Assembly: GCA_036752905.1 (NCBI GenBank) | Contig: DAIORT010000005.1 | Coordinates: 1 to 64,000, forward strand | Source: UBA4877 sp002399345 | Lineage (GTDB): Bacteria > Bacillota > Thermoanaerobacteria > Thermoanaerobacterales > UBA4877 | Direction: 5' to 3' | DNA: 64,000 bases | Shown: in pieces, positions 9,395 through 18,842 of the stretch | How the letters are laid out: every line of letters starts with the position of its first letter | How positions within the stretch are numbered: position 1 is the stretch's first letter | Position numbers and translations under genes: made by a program | The notes under the pieces: model-generated | Told to the model about the DNA's origin: nothing | The model's input: the letters and a program-made list of their open reading frames with translations, nothing else | Database searches by the model: none

Positions 9395-10207
9395 TCATCC
9401 TTCGAATACACCGGTATAAGCATTAAAATAATATATACCTTTATCCGTTGTGATACGCCAGGCCGGAACCGCCTCTCCCGAGGCCGCTTCATCCCAGCTG
9501 AAAAAATACCCCAGCTCTATATCCGTTATCCTTATACTTCTGTTACCGCCCCGGCTACCCATAAAGCTGCCCAGCGCCTTATATGCCGGAACGACCTTCT
9601 TTTTCCGCGATAAATATCCTGCCGGCTTGAGCCAGTGTTTTACAATCTTCACACTGCGCGGCCCGATCTCCGCCTTTATGTAACTCATATCCAAAAAATA
9701 ACCGTCAACCTGATGTGATATTTTTACCGTATGCAACCCGTCCTTCTCTTCCACACTTTCTATGTACATGCCAGGCTCCGCTATACCCTTGCTTGTCAAG
9801 AAATTAAGCAGGCCCTCCTCTATGCTTACATTAAATGTGAGTGGGACAATACTCTTGTAGTTCAGATCACCATTGGGTGCTATGGAAATTATCTCGGTAA
9901 GCGTCCTATATATATGTTCGTCACCGGAAACCTCTTCCGAGTATCCGCCGGAGAGAATCCTCCCTATGCTCTTAGAGTTATAGTTATCAACCTCCACCCT
10001 CAAAAGAGACATGGCAGGAGTTTGCTGCGGTATCTTCGCATCCACCGTTATACCGGATGCCTTAAGCATGTTTAAGGTCTGTTCCTGCTCCCTATTCCTT
10101 TTGATGGACTCCGCGGGTCCGTAACTGTAAACTACATTGCCTAAAAGCAATAAATCTATTATTATAAATGTAACTATCAGTATGTTCTTCGCTCTGATCC
10201 AATTCAT
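9395..10207 (-). CDS. walI: WalRK accessory membrane protein WalI (YycI-like)
   Basis: 270 residues. The N-terminus is a single membrane helix after a short basic stretch (MNWIRAKNILIVTFIIIDLLLL), then an extracellular domain, as in YycI of Bacillus. There YycI and YycH bind the WalK sensor at the membrane and tune its activity. GAGGTAAC precedes the ATG. It starts 9 bases after walH. Sequence conservation in this family is weak, so the call rests on topology, length and position. Confidence 0.85.
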   Translation of the reverse strand: MNWIRAKNILIVTFIIIDLLLLGNVVYSYGPAESIKRNREQEQTLNMLKASGITVDAKIPQQTPAMSLLRVEVDNYNSKSIGRILSGGYSEEVSGDEHIYRTLTEIISIAPNGDLNYKSIVPLTFNVSIEEGLLNFLTSKGIAEPGMYIESVEEKDGLHTVKISHQVDGYFLDMSYIKAEIGPRSVKIVKHWLKPAGYLSRKKKVVPAYKALGSFMGSRGGNRSIRITDIELGYFFSWDEAASGEAVPAWRITTDKGIYYFNAYTGVFEG

Positions 10208-10216
10208 TTTGTTACC

Positions 10217-11488
10217 TCACACATTCCCGTTCTTCATATCTACATAGAGTATCTTTTTATTATTAACCGCCCTCCACGCCTCTCTGATCTCCCCACCGTC
10301 TTCCAGGTAACACATGCGAAGCTCGTCCCAGTGCTTCATATCCTCCTTAAAGGATATATCCATGGCATCCAAGGCGGATATCTGTAAATCCGCCATCCGG
10401 TCTTTATCAACAAAACCCAAGCTCATCGACTTCATGGAAACCACCCCGCCGCCGCTTACCTTTACCATAATGGGATATTCCTGCTTTTTAGTGTATACAT
10501 GAATACCGTTATGCCGAACATTATACCCTATGGTATAGCCGTCTTTTTCTTCTTCCATACCGGCCAAGCTTATGCCCTCCATATCGGGAAGATGCTTAAT
10601 AACAAAGTCCGATGCTATTTTTATAGCCGTTATATCATCCACCCGTGCGGATGATGAGGTACTATACGTATACTCCAGCCGTCCGCTTTTGTATACCTTT
10701 AGGCCTTTCCTTCCATCAGTAAGCACCATATCTCCCGGCATCTCTTCTATCTTCCTAACCATACTCCCACTGTCAAAGTATCTCGATACCAATGTATTTA
10801 TATCAAGTTTGTTCGGTATCTTAGGCCCGGTAATGTGAAACATTATACTCTCCGGATCCAGCGGCATGAGTATATCACCGTCCATACTGTCCGTAAATCC
10901 CAAATCTCTCGCCGTGGAATACAGGGATGGCTCATCTTCATTTATGGATATTATGTTTTCTATACCATTGTTCTTATAACCCAGATTCATTCTCAGATAC
11001 TTATCGAAACCATCATATATATAATATGTAGGACTGCTTCCGGAGAGTATTATTACATCCTTTATTGTATTTATCGGCAGGTTGTATTTTTTCCCATTAG
11101 CCTCATTAAAATAAACTAATGGAACAGGAAAAGAAAATTTATAGGTTAAGGACCTGTAATCCATGGCCACAGCGAAATCTTCGCGTGAAACGGATGTAAA
11201 ATTACCTCCGCCCGAAAAGATAACGTTTTGAAACTCACGCCAGGCCGATTCATAATCGGGATCAGAAAAGACGGGCATATGATCCATCCCGCCGAAGTTT
11301 ATAATTATATCTTCAGGTTTTAAAACAGCTGACAAAACAGCCGGGGAAATCTCCCGTCCGCCATAAGCGGCGGCAGATGACCCGTAAAGCCCGGCCAGAC
11401 CATATCTCATAAAAAAACTGAGGACAATACTCACAATTACCAAAAACACGAGCAAGATATTTTTCGCCCTCTCAGATAGTGATATCAT
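10217..11488 (-). CDS. walH: WalRK accessory membrane protein WalH (YycH-like)
   Basis: 423 residues from the ATG at 11488 (GGGGAG seven bases upstream; the GTG two codons earlier is too close to the ribosome site). One N-terminal membrane helix (ILLVFLVIVSIVLSFFM, about 12-29) followed by a large extracellular part, as in YycH. The family modulates WalK together with WalI. It lies between a small secreted-protein gene and walI in the wal gene order. Confidence 0.85.
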   Translation of the reverse strand: MISLSERAKNILLVFLVIVSIVLSFFMRYGLAGLYGSSAAAYGGREISPAVLSAVLKPEDIIINFGGMDHMPVFSDPDYESAWREFQNVIFSGGGNFTSVSREDFAVAMDYRSLTYKFSFPVPLVYFNEANGKKYNLPINTIKDVIILSGSSPTYYIYDGFDKYLRMNLGYKNNGIENIISINEDEPSLYSTARDLGFTDSMDGDILMPLDPESIMFHITGPKIPNKLDINTLVSRYFDSGSMVRKIEEMPGDMVLTDGRKGLKVYKSGRLEYTYSTSSSARVDDITAIKIASDFVIKHLPDMEGISLAGMEEEKDGYTIGYNVRHNGIHVYTKKQEYPIMVKVSGGGVVSMKSMSLGFVDKDRMADLQISALDAMDISFKEDMKHWDELRMCYLEDGGEIREAWRAVNNKKILYVDMKNGNV

Positions 11489-11512
11489 CTCCACACTCCC
11501 CGGCTAAATATG

Positions 11513-11914
11513 TTACTTAAAACTGATGCTAATGGCATTCTTAACAGGAATGTTCAAACTCTTGACGGAGTTTGCCGTATTCTTGTTACGCCTTGTTATT
11601 ATACCTGTAATAGTCTGATTATGACCGCCTTTATACGCTGTTATTGTAACTTTATTACTGCCCATCTTAAGTCCTTTGACAGGCGTATAGAAATACCCCA
11701 CGGCGCCTACCGGGCGGCTGTATATTTTTATATTGTTGAGTTTAACCATTACAGATGCCCCAGCCACTACTCTACCTGAAACAGCAGATGATGAACTATA
11801 AGAAACCGACGGCAGAGTAGAATATATCTGTATGAGCTGTGTCCCCTTAGCAAAGGCTGGAGAGGATGCCGTGATAAGCATCATCACAATAAGCAGTAAG
11901 GATATCTTTTTCAT
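11513..11914 (-). CDS. Small secreted protein of unknown function inside the wal operon
   Basis: 133 residues with a clear signal peptide (KKISLLLIVMMLITASSPAFA, cleavage after AFA near residue 22). The mature part is about 110 residues, rich in Ser, Val and beta-strand-like segments (VSGRVVAGASVMVKLN, MGSNKVTITAYKGG), resembling an Ig-like or glucodextranase-B-type repeat. I do not recognise a specific family. It sits between walK and walH, an unusual place for an extra gene, with the same orientation and only short gaps. It could be an extracellular partner of the WalK/WalH/WalI complex; that is inference from position only. Confidence 0.8.
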   Translation of the reverse strand: MKKISLLLIVMMLITASSPAFAKGTQLIQIYSTLPSVSYSSSSAVSGRVVAGASVMVKLNNIKIYSRPVGAVGYFYTPVKGLKMGSNKVTITAYKGGHNQTITGIITRRNKNTANSVKSLNIPVKNAISISFK

Positions 11915-11999
11915 TTTACTTACCTCTCTCCCATTACAGCTTCATAATTATTATATACATAAAATATTACAGACATGTTACAAAAGTTTTACATTAACA

Positions 12000-13757
12000 T
12001 TACATAGTTATGGATGGCAGGTAAATTTTAACCAGTGTACCCACATTTACCTGACTGGTTATCTCTATCCTGCCGCCATGGACCTCGACAATCTCCTTGG
12101 CAATGGACAGGCCCAGCCCGGTACCTCCCATATCCCTCGACCTGGCCTTATCCACCCTGTAAAACCTGTCGAACACATGAGAAAGGTCTCCCTCCGGTAT
12201 GCCCATACCGTTGTCTTTCACCGATATGCAGCTATAGGAATCCTCTTTACCGGACGTAACCCTTATCTCTCCTCTTTCGGGCGTGTATTTAATGGCATTG
12301 ACCAGGATGTTGGAAAGAACCTGGTCCATCCTATCCTTATCGGCCCGGACATACATGTCGGCACCCAAATCAAGATTTATGGCCTGTGATTTTTTATCCG
12401 CCAGCACACTTACACTCTCCACATTATTTTTTACAAGTTCATTGAGGTTTGTATTCTCCATAAACCACTTCTCCCGGCCGTAGTCAATCCTGGAAAGCTG
12501 AAGTAGGTCCCTTACCAACCTGTTCATACGATCCGCTTCATTATTAATAACACCCAGGAATTTCATTGAAACTTCCTCATCATCCAAGGCACCGTTTGAC
12601 AGGGTCTCCGCATAACTCTTTATCGTCGTTATAGGGGTTTTGAGTTCATGGGAAACATTAGCCACAAACTCCTTCCTCATGTTGTCCAATTTTTGCTGTT
12701 CAGTTACATCATGCATCACAACCACATAGCCGTCAGTCTCGTTTTTCTCATTTTTAAAGGGCGCCGTGTGGACATTCAGCACATACTTGCCGGTACTTAC
12801 TATGATCTCATTCCCGCCCTCGCCTTCAAAGGCATCGGCTATGGCCTGGCCATCATATTCCTCCACTATATCGAACAGGTTATCATCATTGTGTATGTCC
12901 TTACCCAGGAGCTCGCCTGCGGCTATGTTTACCATAAGTATGCTGCCGTCCTGCCTGACGGCTGCCACTCCGTCACTCATGTACTTGAGTATGGCCTCGT
13001 CTCTGCTCTTGTCACTGGCTATCTCGTCAAGCATACTCACTATTCTGTCACTCATATAGTTAAACATGCTGCCCAGCTGGCCGATCTCATCGTTAGATAG
13101 CACATCCACCCTTTCATTGAAATTACCCGATGCTATATTCTCCACCTTGCCGGTAATATCCTTGATAGGGTCGGCTATCGTCCGCGAAAGGAAAAAACCC
13201 AGTATGGCCGTGACACCCATAGCTATGGCAGTGGCACTCAAGAGTATCTGCCTGACGCCGTTTAACGTAGAGTTTATCCTGCCTGTCGAAACCGTAAGGT
13301 ATACGGCTCCCTCTGCAGCCCCTTTTGAGTCCTTCAAGGGATAAGCCAGGCTCAGGTTCGTCTCATTGGTTACCGTATCCCGACTCTCCTCCGAATCGGA
13401 AAGACCATTTAGAGAGGACATTATGGCGGGTGTAAGTACCTTGGTCACGGTACTGTCGGTCCCTGTGATTACCTTGCCGCTCTTATCCAATATAAATATG
13501 CTTTTCAGTTCGGAGCCCTGGTAAATGTATATATCGCCGATGTCATTGATATCAGCATTTGCGAAATTGTCTTTAAATGTCCAGGAAATATTGGCGGCCT
13601 GGGATTTTAGCTGAGATAAGAGCTTATCTCTTTCGTATTTCTCAAAAGATTTAAGTATATAATATCCTGTTATCTCCATGGCAACCAGTATAAGAAGTAT
13701 ATATATGGTAACTATCTTCCACTGTATGCTTATTCCCTTACTCTTATTCTTCGCCAA
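12000..13757 (-). CDS. walK: Cell-wall sensor histidine kinase WalK
   Basis: 585 residues: TM1 at about 15-35, extracellular loop to about 168, TM2 at 170-191, HAMP at 190-245, PAS at about 250-355, HisKA with His370 (NVSHELKTPI), and HATPase ending in GGTGLGLSIAKEIVE. This HAMP-PAS-HisKA order is the WalK (YycG) architecture. It controls cell-wall hydrolase genes through WalR. It overlaps walR by 14 bases. Confidence 0.95.
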   Translation of the reverse strand: MAKNKSKGISIQWKIVTIYILLILVAMEITGYYILKSFEKYERDKLLSQLKSQAANISWTFKDNFANADINDIGDIYIYQGSELKSIFILDKSGKVITGTDSTVTKVLTPAIMSSLNGLSDSEESRDTVTNETNLSLAYPLKDSKGAAEGAVYLTVSTGRINSTLNGVRQILLSATAIAMGVTAILGFFLSRTIADPIKDITGKVENIASGNFNERVDVLSNDEIGQLGSMFNYMSDRIVSMLDEIASDKSRDEAILKYMSDGVAAVRQDGSILMVNIAAGELLGKDIHNDDNLFDIVEEYDGQAIADAFEGEGGNEIIVSTGKYVLNVHTAPFKNEKNETDGYVVVMHDVTEQQKLDNMRKEFVANVSHELKTPITTIKSYAETLSNGALDDEEVSMKFLGVINNEADRMNRLVRDLLQLSRIDYGREKWFMENTNLNELVKNNVESVSVLADKKSQAINLDLGADMYVRADKDRMDQVLSNILVNAIKYTPERGEIRVTSGKEDSYSCISVKDNGMGIPEGDLSHVFDRFYRVDKARSRDMGGTGLGLSIAKEIVEVHGGRIEITSQVNVGTLVKIYLPSITM

Positions 13758-14430
13758 AGTAATATCCTACTCCTCTTTTGGTGCATATGTATCTGGGGCT
13801 TCCCGGGTCTTCCTCGACCTTCTCCCTCAGTCTTCTCACCGTAACATCCACTGTCCTCATATCACCATAGTATTCGTATCCCCAGACCTTCTCCAAAAGC
13901 ACATCCCGTGAAAATACCTGACCCTTGTTGACAGCAAGAAATTTTAGCAGTTCAAACTCACGGGAGGTAAGATCTATCTGTTTACCCTTTTTCTTCACTA
14001 CGTATTTATCCAGGTCTATGACGAGCCCCCCGTAGCTTATTATCTTGCCGCCCGGATTTTCACTCATTTTTATCCGCCTGAGGTTGGCTTTTATCCGCGC
14101 CGAAAGCTCTCTCATGCTGAACGGCTTCACCACATAATCATCGGCACCCAGCTCCAGGCCGAGCACCTTATCCACCTCTTCCTCCTTCGCGGTGACCATC
14201 ACAATAGGTGTGCTCAGCTTCTGCCTGAGCGTCCTGCACACTGAAAAACCATCCACCTTGGGAAGCATTATATCCAGGAGTATAAGGTCCGGTTCCTCGC
14301 TGGTGGCAATCTTTATTGCCTCTTCCCCGTCGTAAGCCATCAGCACCTTATACCCTTCCTTTTCCAGATTATATTTTAAGATGTCAACTATGGGCTTCTC
14401 ATCATCTACAACAAGTATCTTCGCATCCAC
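13744..14430 (-). CDS. walR: Response regulator WalR
   Basis: About 228 residues: receiver domain (ILVVDDEKPIVDIL; phosphoacceptor in LILLDIMLPKVDG) and winged-helix output domain (TVDVTVRRLREKVEEDP). I prefer the GTG at 14430 because GGGGTGA lies six bases upstream and the fold begins directly; an in-frame GTG at 14439 would add three residues. The DNA-binding domain is of the WalR type, which recognises tandem TGTWAH-like hexamers in its targets. Confidence 0.95.
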   Translation of the reverse strand: MDAKILVVDDEKPIVDILKYNLEKEGYKVLMAYDGEEAIKIATSEEPDLILLDIMLPKVDGFSVCRTLRQKLSTPIVMVTAKEEEVDKVLGLELGADDYVVKPFSMRELSARIKANLRRIKMSENPGGKIISYGGLVIDLDKYVVKKKGKQIDLTSREFELLKFLAVNKGQVFSRDVLLEKVWGYEYYGDMRTVDVTVRRLREKVEEDPGSPRYICTKRGVGYYFGEE

Positions 14431-14477
14431 GTATCTCACCCCACTAATGATTTCTACAACAAGATGTCTATTCCTGC

Positions 14478-15251
14478 TTAAAAATTGTTTAAGGAATTTG
14501 CTTCCAGCCCAATTTCTGACAACGCCGCAGGCAGCTTATCTCCTCGGCCGAGATATGTTAAAACCTTAAGAAGAGATCTATAGCTTTTGCTGTCCGATAT
14601 ACCTTTGACAACATCTAAAGACCTCTTATAGGCCATATCCGTGTCCAGACTGTTAAAAGAATTGGTCAGCTGCTCTACCGTATACCGGTTTTCTCCATCA
14701 GGCAAACCCTGTCCCCACAGAAAACCGTTTATCCTGTATTCCTCCAAGAGTGCCATTCCCTCTGTAAACCAAACCGGATAGTTGCCCTTTGCAATATCAT
14801 CCACCACCAAATGGGTAAGCTCATGAGGTATCACACCAGGATCCAGGCCGGCGGTTATCGATGGGGATAGTACCCCAAGTACGCCGTCTTTATATGTGCC
14901 TTCGGCATTTTCACCATTGAGGCCCATAAAAGAATCCATGGACTCGTAATCGGGAAATATTAAAAGATCTACCCTTGATTTCGGCAGGTAATCCATGTCG
15001 CCCGTAATAAATCTGTAGCTTCTCTCGGCCTGCCGGGCAATCTCTGGTATATTCCTTTCATATCCCATGTGGTATATATTAAAATGAGCCGTACTGTATA
15101 TCTCATAATCATTAAGATTTTTTATCATTCGATGTGACGCCATATCCTTGTAAATGGGGTAAAAAGTGACCATAGCCTTCGGCATGATTGCCTCCGCTAA
15201 AAAAAATAGTGCAATCACGACAAGCACTATTGAGAAAAGTCGTCTTTTCAT
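14478..15251 (-). CDS. Secreted/anchored peptidase of the MA-like gluzincin type
   Basis: 257 residues with an N-terminal hydrophobic segment (about 5-23, IVLVVIALFFLAEAI) suggesting export or anchoring. The zinc site HELTH is at 143-147, and a downstream glutamate lies in WFTEGMALLEEY, as in Peptidase_MA_2 proteins. The substrate is unknown. The gene immediately precedes walR in the same direction with about 45 bases between, so it may be transcribed with the wal genes and work on the envelope. Confidence 0.8.
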   Translation of the reverse strand: MKRRLFSIVLVVIALFFLAEAIMPKAMVTFYPIYKDMASHRMIKNLNDYEIYSTAHFNIYHMGYERNIPEIARQAERSYRFITGDMDYLPKSRVDLLIFPDYESMDSFMGLNGENAEGTYKDGVLGVLSPSITAGLDPGVIPHELTHLVVDDIAKGNYPVWFTEGMALLEEYRINGFLWGQGLPDGENRYTVEQLTNSFNSLDTDMAYKRSLDVVKGISDSKSYRSLLKVLTYLGRGDKLPAALSEIGLEANSLNNF

Positions 15252-15354
15252 AAGAAAAGCCCCCTTATATCCATATCACAGTATCATTATATAGATATTA
15301 GAAGGCATTGTCTAATAGAATTAAAATCCAATCCATTTTAACAATTTCAAATCC

Positions 15355-16686
15355 TCATCTATTTAAATATTTTAAAGGGTTTTGAGGTGCCCCGTTCTTT
15401 CTTACCTCAAAATGCAGGTGTGGCCCCGTGGTATGGCCTGTATTGCCTGACAAAGCTATCACATCGCCTTTGCCTACCTTATCACCGCAGCTTACCTTTA
15501 TCCTGCTCAGATGTCCGTAGTATGTTATATATCCGTTGCCATGGTCAATCCTTACAAGATTTCCGTACCCCCCGCAGCTGCCGGCAAATATCACCCTGCC
15601 TCCGTCCGCTGCTCTGACACTGGTACCACAAGGAACGCCCATATCCACACCGGTATGTGCCCTGCCCCACCGCTGCCCGAACCTCGAAGTAAGTACGCCG
15701 GCCACCGGATAAGAGAACATACCTGTCGCTACCTGCCTGTTTGTCCCCACTCTTACTATCTTTGTGACAGGCTGGGATATTATATCTTCCTGAAGTAGGT
15801 TCTTCGCCACCTTCACTCCGTTCTCTTTAACAATCTCCACTTTTACTCTCTTTTTGCCTATTGCACCCTGTTGTTTCACTTTCACATTTTTCATTGGCAT
15901 ACGGTCGTCCCTGATCGTCTGGACTCCAAAGGGTATCGGCATATTAAATGCTACTGGCTCTCTCGTAACCACTGTAACCAACGGCTGGGGTTTGTCCAGA
16001 AGTATGCTGTCACCCGGCTTCATATCCGTCTCGCTGATGTTGTTATTTAGTGCCAGCAGCTTGTCCGCTGATGTGCCGTTGGCGGCCGCAATATCCCACA
16101 GGGTATCTCCCTGTCTTATAGTGTAACTGTCCATCCTGTCACTTTTTAGCAGCATATTCCGAGCCTTTCCTAACGGGATCACATTTCCCGGCGACACATC
16201 CTCCTCTTTTATCTCAATCTTCTGTTTAAACTCTGCATTTTCGGCACCGCCAGACAATTTTGCCATGACGTAAGCCACTGTCTCATCCGCTGCCACCTTG
16301 TCTTTAAGTGCAACAGTCTGTTTACCATCTATGTATATACAAGCAGCATGCGTTTTAAAGTCCAAGCTGTTTAAGAATGCACTCATGCACTGATCCTTAT
16401 CCATAATCTGTCCCTTAGGCGGCCTGGCCCTTTCGTATTCTACCTTTTTCTTCGTCATAGTATCCAGCCCATAGGTCTTCTTCATATAGTCATTTGCCTC
16501 TTTGATCGCCTTGTCAGCCTCGTCTTGCTGCTTTACATATCCTATCGTCTTGCCACCGACGATGACCGCATATGCAAAACCGGAAAAATAAAACATGCAC
16601 GACAAAAATACAAGCATCCCAAGTATCAGGGGTATTAACCTACTGCCCTCTATCGCTGTCTTAAAGTTACTATCTGAAGTCTCCAT
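15355..16686 (-). CDS. Cell-wall endopeptidase: LysM, G5 and M23 domains
   Basis: 443 residues. TM/signal anchor at about 18-42, a lysine-rich linker region, LysM at about 195-240 (YTIRQGDTLWDIAAANG), G5 domain at about 245-325, and a LytM/M23 metallopeptidase at about 330-440 with the zinc motifs HTGVD and HLHFE plus GHLS. LysM and G5 bind peptidoglycan or glycans; M23 cuts peptide cross-bridges. Position upstream of the WalR operon and function make it a plausible WalR target. About 100 bases to the next gene hold nothing recognisable. Confidence 0.92.
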   Translation of the reverse strand: METSDSNFKTAIEGSRLIPLILGMLVFLSCMFYFSGFAYAVIVGGKTIGYVKQQDEADKAIKEANDYMKKTYGLDTMTKKKVEYERARPPKGQIMDKDQCMSAFLNSLDFKTHAACIYIDGKQTVALKDKVAADETVAYVMAKLSGGAENAEFKQKIEIKEEDVSPGNVIPLGKARNMLLKSDRMDSYTIRQGDTLWDIAAANGTSADKLLALNNNISETDMKPGDSILLDKPQPLVTVVTREPVAFNMPIPFGVQTIRDDRMPMKNVKVKQQGAIGKKRVKVEIVKENGVKVAKNLLQEDIISQPVTKIVRVGTNRQVATGMFSYPVAGVLTSRFGQRWGRAHTGVDMGVPCGTSVRAADGGRVIFAGSCGGYGNLVRIDHGNGYITYYGHLSRIKVSCGDKVGKGDVIALSGNTGHTTGPHLHFEVRKNGAPQNPLKYLNR

Positions 16687-16917
16687 ACCTCATCCCTTTC
16701 TTTTGTTTTTCGCGGCCCACAACTTCATATTATAATATAATGTGGCAGTAATTGAAACCCTTTTCAAAGATTTTTCTGTTTTTCTTACGGCCGCTATTTT
16801 TAGCCCGTTATGGGCGCGAAATTTGTTGCTTTCTCTTATATCATATAAAAAATATATGAAATTATATTAATCAGGACGACCGACTATATGATATAATGTC
16901 CATTGAGGGGGATGAAC
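16687..16917. other. Divergent intergenic region between the M23 gene and dnaD
   Basis: About 230 bases, AT-rich toward the dnaD side. A good -10 box TATAAT is at 16892-16897 for the plus-strand gene, without a strong -35. GAGGGGGATG just before 16918 is the dnaD ribosome site. Nothing else is recognised. Confidence 0.4.
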
Positions 16918-17847
16918 ATGTTGGAGTTTCGTTTTGATGAAAGCGGTATAGGCAGCACACCTGTATCCAACGCTTTTATAACATCATATCTACCCAGTGC
17001 GCCGGGAGATTATGTAAAGGTGTATCTTTTAGGACTCTACCTTCTATACCAAGGTATCAAAATGGACATCCGTGATATCTGCAAAATGCTGGATATGGAT
17101 GCCGATACTTATAATAAAGCTCTAGACTACTGGGCCTCAATGGGTTTAATCCAATATAAAAAAAGCAGAGGAAACATCTGCAGTATTATATATGTTGCCC
17201 CTGAATCTATAAATTATACACAAAAAAAATCATGCAGTTATGAACCATCCGAAATACAGCCCATGTTTGAGTACATAGAGAAACAGCTGGGCAGGCTGCT
17301 ATCGCCCAATGAAATGGATACTTTTCTTGAGTGGCTGGAGAAATATAATTTTTCTTTAGAGGTTCCTTCTCTGATTGTTGAGTATTGTCTACAGATGAAA
17401 AAAACCAACCTGAATTATATGGCAAAGGTAGCCCAGGGTTGGTATGATGCAGGCATACGAAATGGCAATGACGTAGAAATACACCTTAAAAGTGAAGAAA
17501 AACGCTGGAAAACATACAGGAAGGTTTATCAGTCTCTCGGACTCAATCCTAATGAAATAGCTGAAGCTCATAAAAATATGATAAATAAATGGATGGATAA
17601 GCAAAATGCCAGCGAGGATGACATTCTGGAGGCCTGCAACATCTGTATAATGAATATTAATAAAGCAAATTTTAATTATATTAACAAGGTAATCACTAAT
17701 AAAAAATACGACAGGTCTTCTTCCAAACCTAAAAAAGCCGCCGGTTTTGTTGCGCCAAAACATTATTTCAACAGCTACAATCAAAGAAGCTATGATGTGA
17801 AAGAGCTGGAAAAACGGCTTTTGGAAAGGAGCAGTTCAGGTGAATAG
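16918..17847 (+). CDS. dnaD: DnaD-domain primosome protein
   Basis: 309 residues from the ATG at 16918 (ribosome site GAGGGGGATG). The N-terminal winged-helix-like part is followed by two DnaD/DnaB_2-like domains (LGRLLSPNEMDTFLEWLEKY near 125; LGLNPNEIAEAHKNMINKW near 205), ending in a basic tail. DnaD proteins remodel DNA at the origin and help load the replicative helicase. It overlaps the downstream ATPase gene by 8 bases, a conserved dnaD-dnaI/dnaC arrangement. Confidence 0.9.
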   Translation: MLEFRFDESGIGSTPVSNAFITSYLPSAPGDYVKVYLLGLYLLYQGIKMDIRDICKMLDMDADTYNKALDYWASMGLIQYKKSRGNICSIIYVAPESINYTQKKSCSYEPSEIQPMFEYIEKQLGRLLSPNEMDTFLEWLEKYNFSLEVPSLIVEYCLQMKKTNLNYMAKVAQGWYDAGIRNGNDVEIHLKSEEKRWKTYRKVYQSLGLNPNEIAEAHKNMINKWMDKQNASEDDILEACNICIMNINKANFNYINKVITNKKYDRSSSKPKKAAGFVAPKHYFNSYNQRSYDVKELEKRLLERSSSGE

Positions 17848-18811
17848 GCCATTATCAAAGATATTAAATCAATATGAAAAAAAGCGGGACAAGGCCTACC
17901 GCGATTACCTTTCCCGCAAGGATGCAATTTATAAAAAATACCCGCGTATAGCAGAAATAGATGATGAGATATCATCCATAGGGCTGGAAAAAATAAATGA
18001 GGCATACCGCTTGCCTCAAAGATGCGATAAAATATTAAATGATCTTTCCTCAAAGACAAATCGTTTGAAGAAAGAAAAAGAGGAAATACTTAAGTCTAAC
18101 GGTTATAGTAAGGACTGCATGCAGATAAAATATGAATGTGAGGACTGTAAGGATACGGGTTATGTCAATGGTGCGATGTGCCATTGCCTGAAGCAAAATA
18201 TGATCGGCGCTCTTTATGACTTGTCACATCTTAAAAACGTGCTTAAATATGAAAACTTTGAGCACTTCGACATGAGCCTTTATTCCGATCAGCCGTTTGA
18301 AAACTTTACCCGGTCTCCTAAAAAAAATATGGAGAATATTTATCTGGAGTGTATAAAATTTGCTAATAATTTTAAAGGCACAGGCGAAAGTCTGTTTTTT
18401 TATGGCAATTCCGGCCTGGGAAAGACTTTTTTATCTCATTGCATAGCAAAAGACCTTATCGAAAAGGGCTTTACAGTAATATATCAAACTGCACCCGAAC
18501 TTATAGAGATACTTAGGAAGAACGCTTTTGGAGAAAGCAGCGAGGAGGCCGAACTCATTAATGTTTGCGACCTCCTTATTATAGACGACCTGGGCACCGA
18601 ATCCTTAACGGCTTACAGTGAGCAGGTCATATTCAACATAATCAATACCCGGCTTCTTTCGGGCAGGAAGATGATCATATCCACCAATCTTAATTTAGAG
18701 GAGCTTATGAACATCTATCCCGAAAGGATATGTTCACGGATATTCGGTAATTTCAAGATTTTTGACTTTTACGGTGATGATATACGGCTTAAAAAAGTAA
18801 GGGTCATATAA
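17840..18811 (+). CDS. dnaC: Helicase-loader ATPase (DnaC/DnaI-like)
   Basis: 323 residues. N-terminal coiled-coil region, then a zinc-binding set Cys100, Cys103, Cys114 and Cys116, then an AAA+ domain with Walker A GNSGLGKT at 189-196 and Walker B LLIIDDLGTE near 250. This is the DnaI-type loader that delivers DnaB helicase. It starts at a GTG inside the end of dnaD, so translation is probably coupled. Confidence 0.9.
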   Translation: MNRPLSKILNQYEKKRDKAYRDYLSRKDAIYKKYPRIAEIDDEISSIGLEKINEAYRLPQRCDKILNDLSSKTNRLKKEKEEILKSNGYSKDCMQIKYECEDCKDTGYVNGAMCHCLKQNMIGALYDLSHLKNVLKYENFEHFDMSLYSDQPFENFTRSPKKNMENIYLECIKFANNFKGTGESLFFYGNSGLGKTFLSHCIAKDLIEKGFTVIYQTAPELIEILRKNAFGESSEEAELINVCDLLIIDDLGTESLTAYSEQVIFNIINTRLLSGRKMIISTNLNLEELMNIYPERICSRIFGNFKIFDFYGDDIRLKKVRVI

Positions 18812-18842
18812 GCTGCGCTACGATCTGGGCGCAGCCTTTTTG
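18812..18842 (+). terminator. Terminator of the dnaD-dnaC operon
   Basis: Perfect stem GCTGCGC/GCGCAGC followed by CTTTTT, starting one base after the dnaC stop. The last codons of the convergent M1 peptidase gene overlap it. Confidence 0.85.
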
